Origin: Chloroflexi bacterium UBA4730
GTDB lineage: Bacteria > Chloroflexota > Limnocylindria > P2-11E
Assembly (NCBI GenBank): GCA_002404155.1
Contig: DHJC01000035.1
Location: 1 to 23,776, forward strand
Direction: 5' to 3'
DNA: 23,776 bases
The notes under the pieces were generated by a model. It was given only the letters and a program-made list of their open reading frames with translations. It had not been told where the DNA came from and did no database searches. Each line of letters starts with the position of its first letter. Within the stretch, counting starts at the first letter, position 1. Below, one piece after another: positions 1 to 7,359 of the stretch. The translations under genes were made by a program, and so were the position numbers.

Positions 1-36
1 CTCCGCCGGTTGCCGAGGCGTCAACGGGCCGTTCCC

Positions 37-228
37 TCAGCCTCTCTGGATGAATCGCATCCGCACCGTCGGCGAGGACGCGTTGGTGCACGCAGCATAG
101 ACGAGACCCTTCGTGCGCTCGGCCGGCACGACCTCGATGGTCTCTGCGCGGCGGCCGACGTGGATCTCGTCGAACCACTGGTCGATGAACCGGCGCTTCT
201 CGGTCGGGGTCAAAGGCCGGATTCGGCC
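37..228 (-). pseudogene. C-terminal fragment of a probable serine recombinase (tail copy 1)
   Basis: Minus-strand reading ends with a stop at 37-39 and encodes LTPTEKRRFIDQWFDEIHV, then a basic stretch ending LVYAACTNA and MRFIQRG. A helix beginning LTPxEKR just before a short beta segment resembles the end of large serine recombinases, but this family call is inference; no catalytic domain is present. The same peptide pattern (WFDE, RRAE, LVYA, FIQR) recurs on the same strand near 7939-8050 and 11576-11738, with amino acids better conserved than bases between copies 1 and 3, so it was once coding. Upstream of about 228 the similarity stops and a lipoprotein-like gene begins on the other strand, so the recombinase gene is truncated here. 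Confidence 0.5.
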
Positions 229-233
229 TGATC

Positions 234-632
234 TTGCTACCAGCACTGTTGGCGTGCTCGACTCTGGTGATGAGTTGTGGAAGCGCGAGTGGCTCGAACA
301 CGGTGACGCCTTCGTTCTCGCCGGCGCCAACTGCCGGCCCAATACGCTTCCAGGTGTCGAAATTCTTGGTGACTTTCGACGCTGCCCTCGCGTACGCGGT
401 CACCGCGGACTACAAGGTGCTCACCGCGAAACTCGGCGACTCGAACGTAGTCGCGAGCGCGACATACCAGGCAATACCGGGAAGCCGCTCGGTTCACCAG
501 ACTGTCCCCTACTTCGACCTCGGCAGCCTTGGAGGTTTCGGCCTGTTTGCGCACAACGGCTCGTGGCGCGTAGTCATCCTTGTCGACGGCAAGACCGCCG
601 CAGAGGGCTCGTTCACATACTCAGTTGAGTAG
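234..632 (+). CDS. Small secreted lipoprotein-like protein of unknown function
   Basis: A 132-residue reading from a TTG codon at 234. The N-terminus is hydrophobic (PALLACSTLVMSC) and followed by a Ser/Gly/Thr-rich linker, as in exported lipoproteins; Cys15 would be the acylated residue. The rest is about 95 residues with alternating hydrophobics, fitting a small beta-rich extracytoplasmic domain. The N-region lacks the usual positive charges and there is no ATG; the only in-frame alternative is CTG at 228, with a stop at 186. The original start was probably lost where the recombinase tail joins it. I do not recognise the family. It could be a 5'-truncated gene rather than a working one. Confidence 0.5.
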   Translation: MLPALLACSTLVMSCGSASGSNTVTPSFSPAPTAGPIRFQVSKFLVTFDAALAYAVTADYKVLTAKLGDSNVVASATYQAIPGSRSVHQTVPYFDLGSLGGFGLFAHNGSWRVVILVDGKTAAEGSFTYSVE

Positions 633-670
633 TGCCCACAGCGATTTTGGCGAGGCTGCCTTGTGCCGCA

Positions 671-810
671 TTACACGCCGGGCGGGTCGATCGGGATCGC
701 CCCGGTCCGAGCATCGGTCTTGAGGGTGGCCACGAACTGATTGCGGCAGCGGTTCCCGCCGTCGCAGTCCTGATAGGACGGCTCGAGCCGCTTGTACTTC
801 CTGAGTCGAA
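671..810 (-). pseudogene. Possible C-terminal fragment of a small zinc-ribbon protein
   Basis: The minus strand reads a basic stretch (LRKYKRLEPSYQDCDGGNRC), then CRNQFVAT and TGAIPIDPPGV, ending at a stop at 671. Cysteines followed by a T-G-x-x-P-I-D-P ending are typical of short phage and actinobacterial zinc-ribbon proteins. Nothing recognisable continues upstream of about 810, where a ParB-like remnant begins on the opposite strand. It is short and could be chance; no second homolog is available here to test it. Confidence 0.22.
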
Positions 811-831
811 CTCGACCTCGGTGCCATCCGC

Positions 832-1031
832 CTCCGCGCGCTTTGTCGGAACGCGGTCGATACCGGGCGACCGCGAGTACGAAAGCCTCAAGCGCGCGAT
901 CCAGGAGTTCGGCATGATCGACCCGGTCGTCTTCAACGCGCGTACGAAGCGCCTGGTCGGCGGCCACCAGCGCCTCACGGTGCTGCGCGACCTGGGGCAC
1001 ACGACGTGCCCACCGTCCTGGTCGAGCTCTT
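832..1031 (+). pseudogene. ParB/Srx-like nuclease-domain remnant, frameshifted and truncated
   Basis: The plus strand encodes TRSIPGDREYESLKRAIQEF, then GMIDPVVFN and the hallmark LVGGHQRLTVLRDLG. This is the ParB-like N-terminal domain found in phage and plasmid partition-like proteins and in ParB-linked DNA methylases. Near 1001-1003 the frame is lost: the same domain continues as VPTVLVELF in another frame, which one missing base would explain. Coding similarity ends where the PpsB-like gene finishes on the other strand at 1032, so everything after the first strands of the domain is gone. The 5' end is also unclear. A non-functional leftover of a mobile element or phage gene is the simplest reading. 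Confidence 0.6.
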
Positions 1032-2117
1032 TCAGCCCGGCCCGGGGCGCTGCCTGGAGAGCAGGGCGTCCATGACGTACTCGATCGGATCGGCCCTCGG
1101 CCTGACCAGTGGCTCCGCCCGGCGGTTGGCCCAGACCGTCTCCGGCCGGGACTGGAGCATGAGCACGCGGTCGGGGAACGGCAGGCGGCCGTCGATGGCC
1201 CACTCGATGTCCCGGGGCGACCCGTACCGGCCCTCGATGGCCCCGCCCAGCCGCGCGAGCTCGATCACCTCCTCGTCCGTGAGGCACGCGACGTCGCGCA
1301 GGTGCGGCGGGACTGCCGTGCGAGCCACGCCGGCGACCGGATCCCGCACGTACTGGAAGTCCTTGGGCGAGATCGTGCGCTTGGTCACCTCCAGCGTGAC
1401 CTTGTCGACCCAGTACTCGTCGGGTGTGACCTCGCCACCCACGACGCTCAGGCCCAGACCCCAGCTCGCTTCGATGACGGTCTTCGAGCGGTCGCCGTTC
1501 AGCGGGTTGAGCGTGAACATCACCCCCGCCACGCGCGCATCGACCATGCGCTGGATGCCCACGCTCATCGAGATCGCGTCAAGCGCGAAGCCCATCCTGG
1601 CGCGGTAGGAGATGGCCTGCGCGGTGTAGAGGCTCGACCAGCAGCGCACCGTGTGCCGCACCAGCGCCTCGGGGCCGCGGACCCACAGGTAAGTCTCCTG
1701 CTGGCCGGCGAAGCTCGCCTCGGCGCCGTCCTCACCGGTCGCGCTCGAGCGCACCGCGACCGGTGGCGCGGGGTCGCGCGTCTCCGCGGCGAGGACGGCG
1801 TAGGCCCCGCGCAGCGCGCCCTCGACCTCCTCCGGCAGCGACGCGCCCTCGATGATCCCGCGGACCTCGAGGCTGGCGTGCTCCAGGGCGGCGGGGTCGC
1901 GCGGGTCGACTGACGCGACGGAAGCCCGGATCGCCCGGCGCAGGCCGGCACGCTCGAGAAAGTGCTCGTACGCGCGCGTGGTCAGCGCGAAACCCGCCGG
2001 CACGCGCAGCCCCGCTTGCGTCATCTCGCCCAGGCTCAGGTTCTTCCCACCGACCAGGGACCTGGCCTCGGGGCCCAGGTCCCTGAACCAGATGATGTAT
2101 GGCGGCGTCGCGGCCAT
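1032..2117 (-). CDS. Phenylphosphate synthase PpsB-like subunit (PEP-synthase ATP-grasp domain)
   Basis: 361 residues matching the N-terminal nucleotide-binding half of PEP synthase/PPDK. Visible motifs are GGKNLSLGEM near the N-terminus, VAVRSSATGEDGAEASFAGQ, an AGVMFTLNP segment, and DIEW followed by LQSRPET near the C-terminus. There is no phospho-histidine domain; that lies in the gene just upstream, 22 bp away. The same split and a size near 40 kDa are known for phenylphosphate synthase of Thauera aromatica, where this subunit supplies ATP chemistry for phosphorylating phenol. The ATG at 2117 was chosen over an upstream in-frame codon at 2174 because the latter lies inside the PpsA-like gene and adds non-conserved residues. 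Substrate identity is inferred. It is the last gene of the operon and abuts the ParB remnant. Confidence 0.85.
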   Translation of the reverse strand: MAATPPYIIWFRDLGPEARSLVGGKNLSLGEMTQAGLRVPAGFALTTRAYEHFLERAGLRRAIRASVASVDPRDPAALEHASLEVRGIIEGASLPEEVEGALRGAYAVLAAETRDPAPPVAVRSSATGEDGAEASFAGQQETYLWVRGPEALVRHTVRCWSSLYTAQAISYRARMGFALDAISMSVGIQRMVDARVAGVMFTLNPLNGDRSKTVIEASWGLGLSVVGGEVTPDEYWVDKVTLEVTKRTISPKDFQYVRDPVAGVARTAVPPHLRDVACLTDEEVIELARLGGAIEGRYGSPRDIEWAIDGRLPFPDRVLMLQSRPETVWANRRAEPLVRPRADPIEYVMDALLSRQRPGPG

Positions 2118-2139
2118 GCCGATCACCCCTCGTCTGAAC

Positions 2140-3978
2140 CTACTCGAGGATCGTGACCACGCCGGTGTTGCCATCCACGCGGACGCGCTGTCCGGTCTTG
2201 ATGGTCTTCGTGGCGAATCCGGTCCCCACGACGGCGGGCAGCCCGTACTCTCGGGAGACGATCGCGGCGTGGCACATGATGCCGCCGATGTCGGACACGG
2301 CTCCCTTGATCTTCGCGAAGATCGGCACCCAGCTCGGCGCCGTGATTGGGCAGACGAGGATCTCGCCCTCCTGCACCATGGCGAGCTGATCCACGCTCAG
2401 GATCACGCGGGCCGTTCCCTCGGCCACGCCGGGGGAAGCGGCGAAGCCGCGCAGCTCCTTCGACTCGCCGGCGGGCCCCCGGGGGGCTAGCCAGTCCTTC
2501 ACCCGCTCGGTGGTGATGCCCCAGAGCATGATCGTGAACGGCTCGGTGATCACCTCGGGGGTCGGTCCCAGCGCGGGCGGTGGCTGCCAGTCGTAGAGCT
2601 TTGTGATGATGGCCTTGCGCTTCGCCACGATCGGCGGCCAGTACTTGGGGCCACGGGCTGGGGTCCCGACGGCCCACGACGCGACGAGGTCGTAGAGCGC
2701 GTCGTACACCTCACGGCGGTGGAGGTAGAACATGTCCTCCGCGTCGCCGAAGAACCCGTTACGCGCGAGCAGGCCGGCGAACTCGCGCATCTTGTTCCAG
2801 AAGATCGTGTGGTGCCAGTGCTCAACGTAGAAGTTGTGGTTCTCGACGAAGGGGAACACCGTGCGCGCGAGGTTCAGCATGTCGCCGAAGGCCTTGCGGT
2901 CTTCGTCGGTCTTGAGCAGGGCGCTGTACTCGGCGATGATGCGGTCGCGCTCAGCCTGCACCTTGGCGGTCGGGCGCGCGATGTCCTCGCCCCGCTGCAG
3001 CCGCAGGATGTAGCTGCGCAGGCTGCTGAACGGGAGCGCCGCGTTGTCGATCCAGCTCCGGTGGTGGTGGTAGAAGCCCGCACCGTAGGAGAAGTAGAAC
3101 CAGGGGTCCTTCGTCTTGTCGAGGTCCGCGACCCACTGCTTCCCGGGCTCGCTCCGCGCGAGTTGCGCGAGGACCTGCTCGGGCGTGCGGCCGTCGGCGA
3201 AGGCATCCGTGACGCCCAGGTCCAACGCCAGCCGGGCGAGCCGCTTGAGCTCGTCGTCGGGCCGGAAGAGCATCACGTCCACCCCCGACACCATCTTGGC
3301 GACGGTCTGATCGGCGATGTCCGGGAAGGCCTGCTTGCAGAACCCGTGGAAGGTCAGGTAGGCGGCGTAGCCGAGGTTGAGGAACTCGAAGTGGAGCTGC
3401 CACATCTTGTACATGTTCTCGATGCAGCGGTCGTACGCCGCGATGACGTGGTACGCCGAGGTGACGCCGCGGCCCTCGGTCACCACCGCCTCGTCTTCCA
3501 TCTCGGGCAGATCGGGGACCGTGATCCCCTGGAGCTCGCGGATCGTTTCGGTCGCCTTCTGCTCCCACTTGGCGTAGAGCTCGTTCCAGTGCTCGTAGTA
3601 GTAACCCGCCCGTCGCTTGAAGAAGTCGACCCGCTTGCCCACGACCTCGGGGTCGGTGATGGCGTTCGCGCTGATGAAGAGGTAGCCGTTGAGCACGCGC
3701 TGGTCGATGCCCAGGGCCGGCGGCACGATGAAGACGCGGGAGTTGTACTGCCCGAGGCCCACCCACCAGCTTTCGCAGGTGATGGTGTCGAACGGATAGA
3801 GCGGCTCCGGGTGGTGCATGCCGTCGTGGAACCAGAGCTTCCCGTCCTCGAACGCGCGCCGGTCTTCGCTGAAGACGTAGTAGTAGGGGTACATGTCCTG
3901 CCAGCCCTCGCAGCCGGGCGGGGTCGCGACCTCGAAGGGACTCGGGAACCTCGGCGCGGGAGCCTTCACCTGCGTCAT
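2140..3978 (-). CDS. Phenylphosphate synthase PpsA-like subunit (PEP-utilizing, phospho-histidine domain)
   Basis: 612 residues. The N-terminal ~500 residues form the large helical, aromatic-rich domain typical of the 70-kDa subunit of phenylphosphate synthase. The C-terminal ~90 residues form the mobile PEP-utilizer domain with GGIMCHAAIVSREYGLPAVV; the catalytic His is residue 570, essentially where I recall the phosphorylated His of the Thauera aromatica subunit (569). The ATP-binding half is missing and is encoded next door, so the two proteins should work together: ATP phosphorylates this His, which passes the phosphate to a phenolic substrate. The start at 3978 has a strong ribosome-binding site (AAAGGAGG, 6 bases upstream). 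A tandem hairpin repeat lies just upstream. Related mobile-domain proteins occur beside UbiD genes for other aromatics, so phenol itself is not proven. Confidence 0.85.
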   Translation of the reverse strand: MTQVKAPAPRFPSPFEVATPPGCEGWQDMYPYYYVFSEDRRAFEDGKLWFHDGMHHPEPLYPFDTITCESWWVGLGQYNSRVFIVPPALGIDQRVLNGYLFISANAITDPEVVGKRVDFFKRRAGYYYEHWNELYAKWEQKATETIRELQGITVPDLPEMEDEAVVTEGRGVTSAYHVIAAYDRCIENMYKMWQLHFEFLNLGYAAYLTFHGFCKQAFPDIADQTVAKMVSGVDVMLFRPDDELKRLARLALDLGVTDAFADGRTPEQVLAQLARSEPGKQWVADLDKTKDPWFYFSYGAGFYHHHRSWIDNAALPFSSLRSYILRLQRGEDIARPTAKVQAERDRIIAEYSALLKTDEDRKAFGDMLNLARTVFPFVENHNFYVEHWHHTIFWNKMREFAGLLARNGFFGDAEDMFYLHRREVYDALYDLVASWAVGTPARGPKYWPPIVAKRKAIITKLYDWQPPPALGPTPEVITEPFTIMLWGITTERVKDWLAPRGPAGESKELRGFAASPGVAEGTARVILSVDQLAMVQEGEILVCPITAPSWVPIFAKIKGAVSDIGGIMCHAAIVSREYGLPAVVGTGFATKTIKTGQRVRVDGNTGVVTILE

Positions 3979-3991
3979 CGCTTGCCTCCTT

Positions 3992-4043
3992 TACTCAGGG
4001 CAGCCGCGCTGCCTCGGTACTCAGGGCAGCCGCGCTGCCTCGG
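3992..4043. repeat. Perfect 26-bp tandem duplication, each unit carrying a hairpin
   Basis: Units 3992-4017 and 4018-4043 are identical. Each contains GGCAGC-CGC-GCTGCC, a six-pair stem with a three-base loop. The pair fills most of the 69-bp gap between the HAD gene (upstream in transcription) and the PpsA-like gene, ending just before the latter's ribosome-binding site. It could modulate expression within the operon as an RNA processing, attenuation or stability element, or be a REP-like intergenic repeat. Confidence 0.85.
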
Positions 4044-4047
4044 CCGT

Positions 4048-4914
4048 TCACCGCTCGCTCGGGACGAGCACCGCGCGCTCATCGTGTCTGTCGCCCCGCT
4101 CCTCACCCCCCTGTCCGACTCCGCCGAGATCCAGCCACTCCGTGAGACCGCCGACGTCCGGCAGCACCGCGTCCGGCCGGAACCGGGGCGGCACCCGCCG
4201 CGCGTCGTCACGCGTGGAGGACCCGCTGAGGACGAGCACGGTGACCGTGCCCGCGAGCTTGCCCATGCGTACGTCCTGCTGGAGCTGGTCGCCCACGACC
4301 GCGACCTCTCGCGCCGGGATCCCCAGCGAGCGGACCGCCGCCCGCCCCGCCCAGATCGAGGGCTTGCCCATGACCGCAGGTGACCGCTCGGTCGCCCAGG
4401 CCACCGCCTTGACGACGGCGCCGGTCCCGGGCACGAACCCGTCCTCGACCGGCACGCGGCGATCGAGGTTGGTCGCGAGGAAGACCGCGCCGCCCCAGAT
4501 GGCGCGGCAGGCCGCCTCGAGCGTGCGGTAGCTCAGCTCGAGATCGCGCCCCACCACCACCGCGTCGGCCGGCCCGTCCTGCACGAGGCGCAGCCCGTGC
4601 CGTTCGAGCGCGTCGCGGAGCGGCGATCCGCCGATCGCGAGAACACGGCCCCCGGGAAAACGACGCGCCGCGTACTCGGCGGCGACGAGGGCGGAGGTGA
4701 GGACCTCCTCGGGCGCCGCGGCGATCCCGCCCCGCTCCAGCCGCCCGGCCATCTCGGCCGGCGTCTTCGACGAGTCGTTGGTGAAGTAGCGGACCGGCAG
4801 GCCGCGCGACCGCAGCGCGGCCATCGCCTCGGGGGCGCCGGGAATGGCCCGGGCGCCCTTCATCAGGCAGCCGTCGATGTCGAAGACGAAGCCACGAGGC
4901 GGAGACGTCGTCAC
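4048..4914 (-). CDS. HAD-superfamily IIA (NagD-like) phosphatase
   Basis: 288 residues from a GTG at 4914 that overlaps the UbiD stop codon by four bases (GTGA), implying translational coupling. Motif I is FDIDGCL (nucleophile Asp12, acid/base Asp14); motif II is YFTNDSSKT; the Lys motif is MGKPS; motif IV is VVGDQLQQDV, with Gln where the family usually has Thr before the last Asp. The order fits the NagD / p-nitrophenyl-phosphatase / phosphoglycolate-phosphatase group with the alpha-beta cap. In this operon it may hydrolyse an aryl phosphate, balancing the kinase-like PpsAB, or remove a stalled phosphorylated intermediate; that role is inference. The phenylphosphate carboxylase of Thauera also has a phosphatase-family subunit, but a much smaller one. 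A longer reading to 5043 runs inside ubiD and was rejected. Confidence 0.85.
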   Translation of the reverse strand: MTTSPPRGFVFDIDGCLMKGARAIPGAPEAMAALRSRGLPVRYFTNDSSKTPAEMAGRLERGGIAAAPEEVLTSALVAAEYAARRFPGGRVLAIGGSPLRDALERHGLRLVQDGPADAVVVGRDLELSYRTLEAACRAIWGGAVFLATNLDRRVPVEDGFVPGTGAVVKAVAWATERSPAVMGKPSIWAGRAAVRSLGIPAREVAVVGDQLQQDVRMGKLAGTVTVLVLSGSSTRDDARRVPPRFRPDAVLPDVGGLTEWLDLGGVGQGGEERGDRHDERAVLVPSER

Positions 4915-6374
4915 TCCCGCGCCACCGCCGCTTCCCTGGCCGGGCGAACGTCCGGCGCGTCGGTGAAGTAGCTGCTCCAGTCGCGCGCGATCCGCTCCAT
5001 CAGGGCCGCGTCCGGCTCGATCGGGATCGGCTTCTGCTCCCACTCGTAGGGGATGCAGGTGTCGATGATCACCCGCGAGGTCATGTAGCGGTCGTCGATC
5101 GGCAGGGAGGGATCGAGCGGAGTCGACCGGCCGCGGTGGAGGATCTGCGTGCCACGCTCGGGCTGGTAGCGGAACGCGAGCGCGTACATGACCTGGTCCA
5201 TGTTCTCGGGGTCGATGTCCTCGTCGACCAGGATCACCGTCTTGAGCCCGTAGTTCCCGGTGTTGGAGGCGAACGCCGCCAGCCCGACCTGGGTCGAGTG
5301 GCCGTGGTACATCTGCTTGAGCTGGATGATCGCGAGCATGCGGCCCGCCGCGGCCGGCGGCCCGTAGACGCCCTTGATGCCCGGGATCTTCATGTTCTGG
5401 AGGTCGTTCCAGAGCGAGGCCGTGCGGTTGATGCCCATGATCATGTGCGTGTCGGTGATCGGCTTGCCGACGGTGGTCGACCAGAGGATCGGGTTGTCGC
5501 GGTGGGTGATGCAGCTCACGCGGATGTACTCGCGATCGACCGCCCCGGCTCCCGTGTAGTAGCCGGCGTACTCGCCGAAGGGGCCTTCGGGCAGCAGCTC
5601 GCCGGGCACGATCTCGCCCTCGATGACGATCTCCGCGCTGGCCGGGACGAGGAGATCGGAGGTCTCCGCCCTGGTGACCTCGGTCGGCCGGTCGCGGAGG
5701 GCGCCCACGATGTCGTACTCGCTCTCGGTCAGCGGGAAGAGCGTGCTCGAGCAGAGGAAGAGCAGCGGGTCTCCACCGATGACCAGGGCGACCGGCATCG
5801 GCTGCTTCCGCTCGGCGTAGCCGCGCAGGTCAATCTCGGCGTCCTTCGCCTTGATGATCTGGATGCCCGCCGTCTTCTCGTCCCGGACCATCACCCGGTA
5901 CGTGCCGAGGTTGAGCCGACCGGTGTCCAGGTTGCGGGTGATGAGGTAGCAGGCGGTGCCGACGTACCGGCCGCCGTCGCGCGGGTAGAACCACGGGGCC
6001 GGCAACGCGTACAGGTTGGCCTTCTCGCCGCTGAGGACGTTCTCCTTGCAGGGTCCGGACGCCACCTCGACGGGAGGCACCCGCTTGTCCGCGATGCGCT
6101 GCACCCAGCTCCGGGCGATCTCGAGGAAGCGGGTCTCGATGGGCAGCTCGAGCGCCAGCGCGACCCGCTTCCTCGAGGTGAACGCACTGGTGAAGACGGG
6201 CATCCCCGGGTAGTCCTTCACGTTTTCGAAGAGGAGCGCCGGGCCGCCGCGCTGCTCGTTCAGCTTGGCGACGTGACCGAGCTCGAGGTTCCAGTCCACC
6301 CGCCGCGTGACGCGTTGGAGTTCCCCTTCCGCCTCGAGCCGCGCGATGAACGCTCTCAGGTCGCTGTACGCCAT
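4911..6374 (-). CDS. UbiD-family prenyl-FMN-dependent (de)carboxylase
   Basis: 487 residues, the usual UbiD length, starting MAYSDLRAFIARLE. The conserved GELLPEGPFGEYAGYY block carries the acidic residues of the prenylated-FMN active site, and the C-terminal hexamerisation region appears complete. The family reversibly (de)carboxylates aromatic or unsaturated acids; members include the alpha and beta subunits of phenylphosphate carboxylase, which convert phenylphosphate to 4-hydroxybenzoate. The start at 6374 has a clear GGAGG nine bases upstream. Only one UbiD protein is present, against two in Thauera, and no ubiX-type prenyltransferase is visible, so the cofactor must be made elsewhere. 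Exact substrate and direction cannot be read from sequence. Confidence 0.9.
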   Translation of the reverse strand: MAYSDLRAFIARLEAEGELQRVTRRVDWNLELGHVAKLNEQRGGPALLFENVKDYPGMPVFTSAFTSRKRVALALELPIETRFLEIARSWVQRIADKRVPPVEVASGPCKENVLSGEKANLYALPAPWFYPRDGGRYVGTACYLITRNLDTGRLNLGTYRVMVRDEKTAGIQIIKAKDAEIDLRGYAERKQPMPVALVIGGDPLLFLCSSTLFPLTESEYDIVGALRDRPTEVTRAETSDLLVPASAEIVIEGEIVPGELLPEGPFGEYAGYYTGAGAVDREYIRVSCITHRDNPILWSTTVGKPITDTHMIMGINRTASLWNDLQNMKIPGIKGVYGPPAAAGRMLAIIQLKQMYHGHSTQVGLAAFASNTGNYGLKTVILVDEDIDPENMDQVMYALAFRYQPERGTQILHRGRSTPLDPSLPIDDRYMTSRVIIDTCIPYEWEQKPIPIEPDAALMERIARDWSSYFTDAPDVRPAREAAVARE

Positions 6375-6421
6375 CTCCGCTCTTCCTCCCCGCCGCGGTT
6401 CCGTTAGGTCGCGCTGCGCTG

Positions 6422-7243
6422 CTACACGGCGCGTGCCTCCACTCGGGTCACGTGGCCGAGCGCGATCGAGATCCGGTCGGCCGCCTCGAGCAGTCGTGGG
6501 ACGAAGCGCCCGCGCAGCTCCTCGAGGCTCACCCGCCCGGCGAGCGTGGACACGTTCACCGCGGCGATGACCTGCCCGGAGGCATCCCAGATCGGCGCTG
6601 CGGCCGAGTGCACCCCCAGCTCGAGCTCCTGGTCGGTGATGCCGTAGCCGGCGCGACGGATCTGCTCGAACTCGCGGTGCAGCCGCTCGAGGCTCGTCAC
6701 CGTGTGCGGGGTGTGCCGCCTCATGGTCACCCCCTTCATCAGCCGCCGCACCTCTTCCCGCGGGCGGTAGGCGAGAAGGACCTTCCCCATCGAGGTGCAG
6801 TACGCGGGAAGCCGCGCGCCCACGTAGAGGTTGATAGTCGTCAGGCTCCGATCGGCGCGGCGCGCGACGTACACGATGTCCGCATCGTCGAGGACGGCGA
6901 GGTGGACGGGCTGGCCCGTCTTTTGGAAGAGCTCCTCGAGGTACGACTGCGCGCGCTCGGTGAGGCCCATGCTGCTCAGACAGCCGAAGCCGAGGTCGAG
7001 GACTTTCACCCCCGGCCGGTAGCGCTTGGTGGTGGGGTCCTGGTCCAGGTAGCCGAGCTGCTGGAGGGTGAAGGTGAACCGGTAGGCGGTGCCCTTGCTC
7101 CAGCCCATCCGCTCCGCCAACTCCTTCAGGCTCAGGGAGGGACTTTCGCGACCGAAGCAGAGGAGCAGGCTGAGACCCTTGGCGAGCGAACGCACCATGT
7201 ACCGGCTGTCACCGGTTTCGAAATCCGAAACATGGTTCGGCAT
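6422..7243 (-). CDS. IclR-family transcriptional regulator
   Basis: 273 residues. Residues about 15-80 are the winged helix-turn-helix (RSLAKGLSLLLCF, then LAERMGWSKGTAYRFTFTL); the remainder is the GAF-like IclR effector-binding domain. IclR regulators commonly control aromatic-compound pathways and bind the pathway substrate. It is first in the minus-strand operon, 47 bp before ubiD, and so probably senses the substrate of the Pps/UbiD proteins. The start is uncertain. ATG 7243 leaves only about five bases after the predicted promoter and has no ribosome-binding site (leaderless). ATG 7198 would leave a leader of about 50 bases carrying a palindrome and still keeps the whole HTH. I report the longer form. 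Confidence 0.9.
   Translation of the reverse strand: MPNHVSDFETGDSRYMVRSLAKGLSLLLCFGRESPSLSLKELAERMGWSKGTAYRFTFTLQQLGYLDQDPTTKRYRPGVKVLDLGFGCLSSMGLTERAQSYLEELFQKTGQPVHLAVLDDADIVYVARRADRSLTTINLYVGARLPAYCTSMGKVLLAYRPREEVRRLMKGVTMRRHTPHTVTSLERLHREFEQIRRAGYGITDQELELGVHSAAAPIWDASGQVIAAVNVSTLAGRVSLEELRGRFVPRLLEAADRISIALGHVTRVEARAV
7215..7231. promoter_or_regulatory. Candidate operator palindrome GTTTCG-N5-CGAAAC
   Basis: Perfect six-base arms (7215-7220 and 7226-7231) separated by five bases, in an AT-rich patch unlike its surroundings. It lies about 17-33 bases downstream of the predicted transcription start of the IclR gene, a position suited to autorepression. If translation starts at 7243 it is inside codons 5-10; if at 7198 it is in the leader. 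IclR regulators usually bind short A/T-centred inverted repeats, which fits, but binding is not shown. Confidence 0.45.
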
Positions 7244-7254
7244 TGCGCAACCAA

Positions 7255-7282
7255 ATTATGGGACGCCTAACGTGTCTGTCAA
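7255..7282 (-). promoter_or_regulatory. Sigma70-type promoter for the IclR-UbiD-HAD-Pps operon
   Basis: On the minus strand TTGACA (7282-7277, perfect -35) is followed after 16 bases by CATAAT (7260-7255, five of six matches to the -10). Such a good match is conspicuous in high-GC DNA. It points into the IclR gene and, with the tight downstream spacing, probably serves the whole five-gene operon. The predicted start is near 7248, giving either a leaderless message from ATG 7243 or a leader of about 50 bases to ATG 7198. Confidence 0.65.
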
Positions 7283-7359
7283 GCCGCGCACGCGACGCGA
7301 GCTGCGGCCGCCTCGCAGTCCCGGCGATCTACCGCCATCCTTGGCACGGAGGCCAGACG

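Noticed and set aside
2719..4383. A 554-residue open reading frame on the plus strand
   Set aside because: It lies opposite the PpsA-like and HAD genes, is rich in Val, Leu, Arg and Glu as expected of the antisense of high-GC codons, and has no family motif.
5136..6407. A 423-residue plus-strand reading opposite ubiD
   Set aside because: Antisense shadow; composition (Arg, Asp, Val, Leu) mirrors the UbiD codons and no domain is recognisable.
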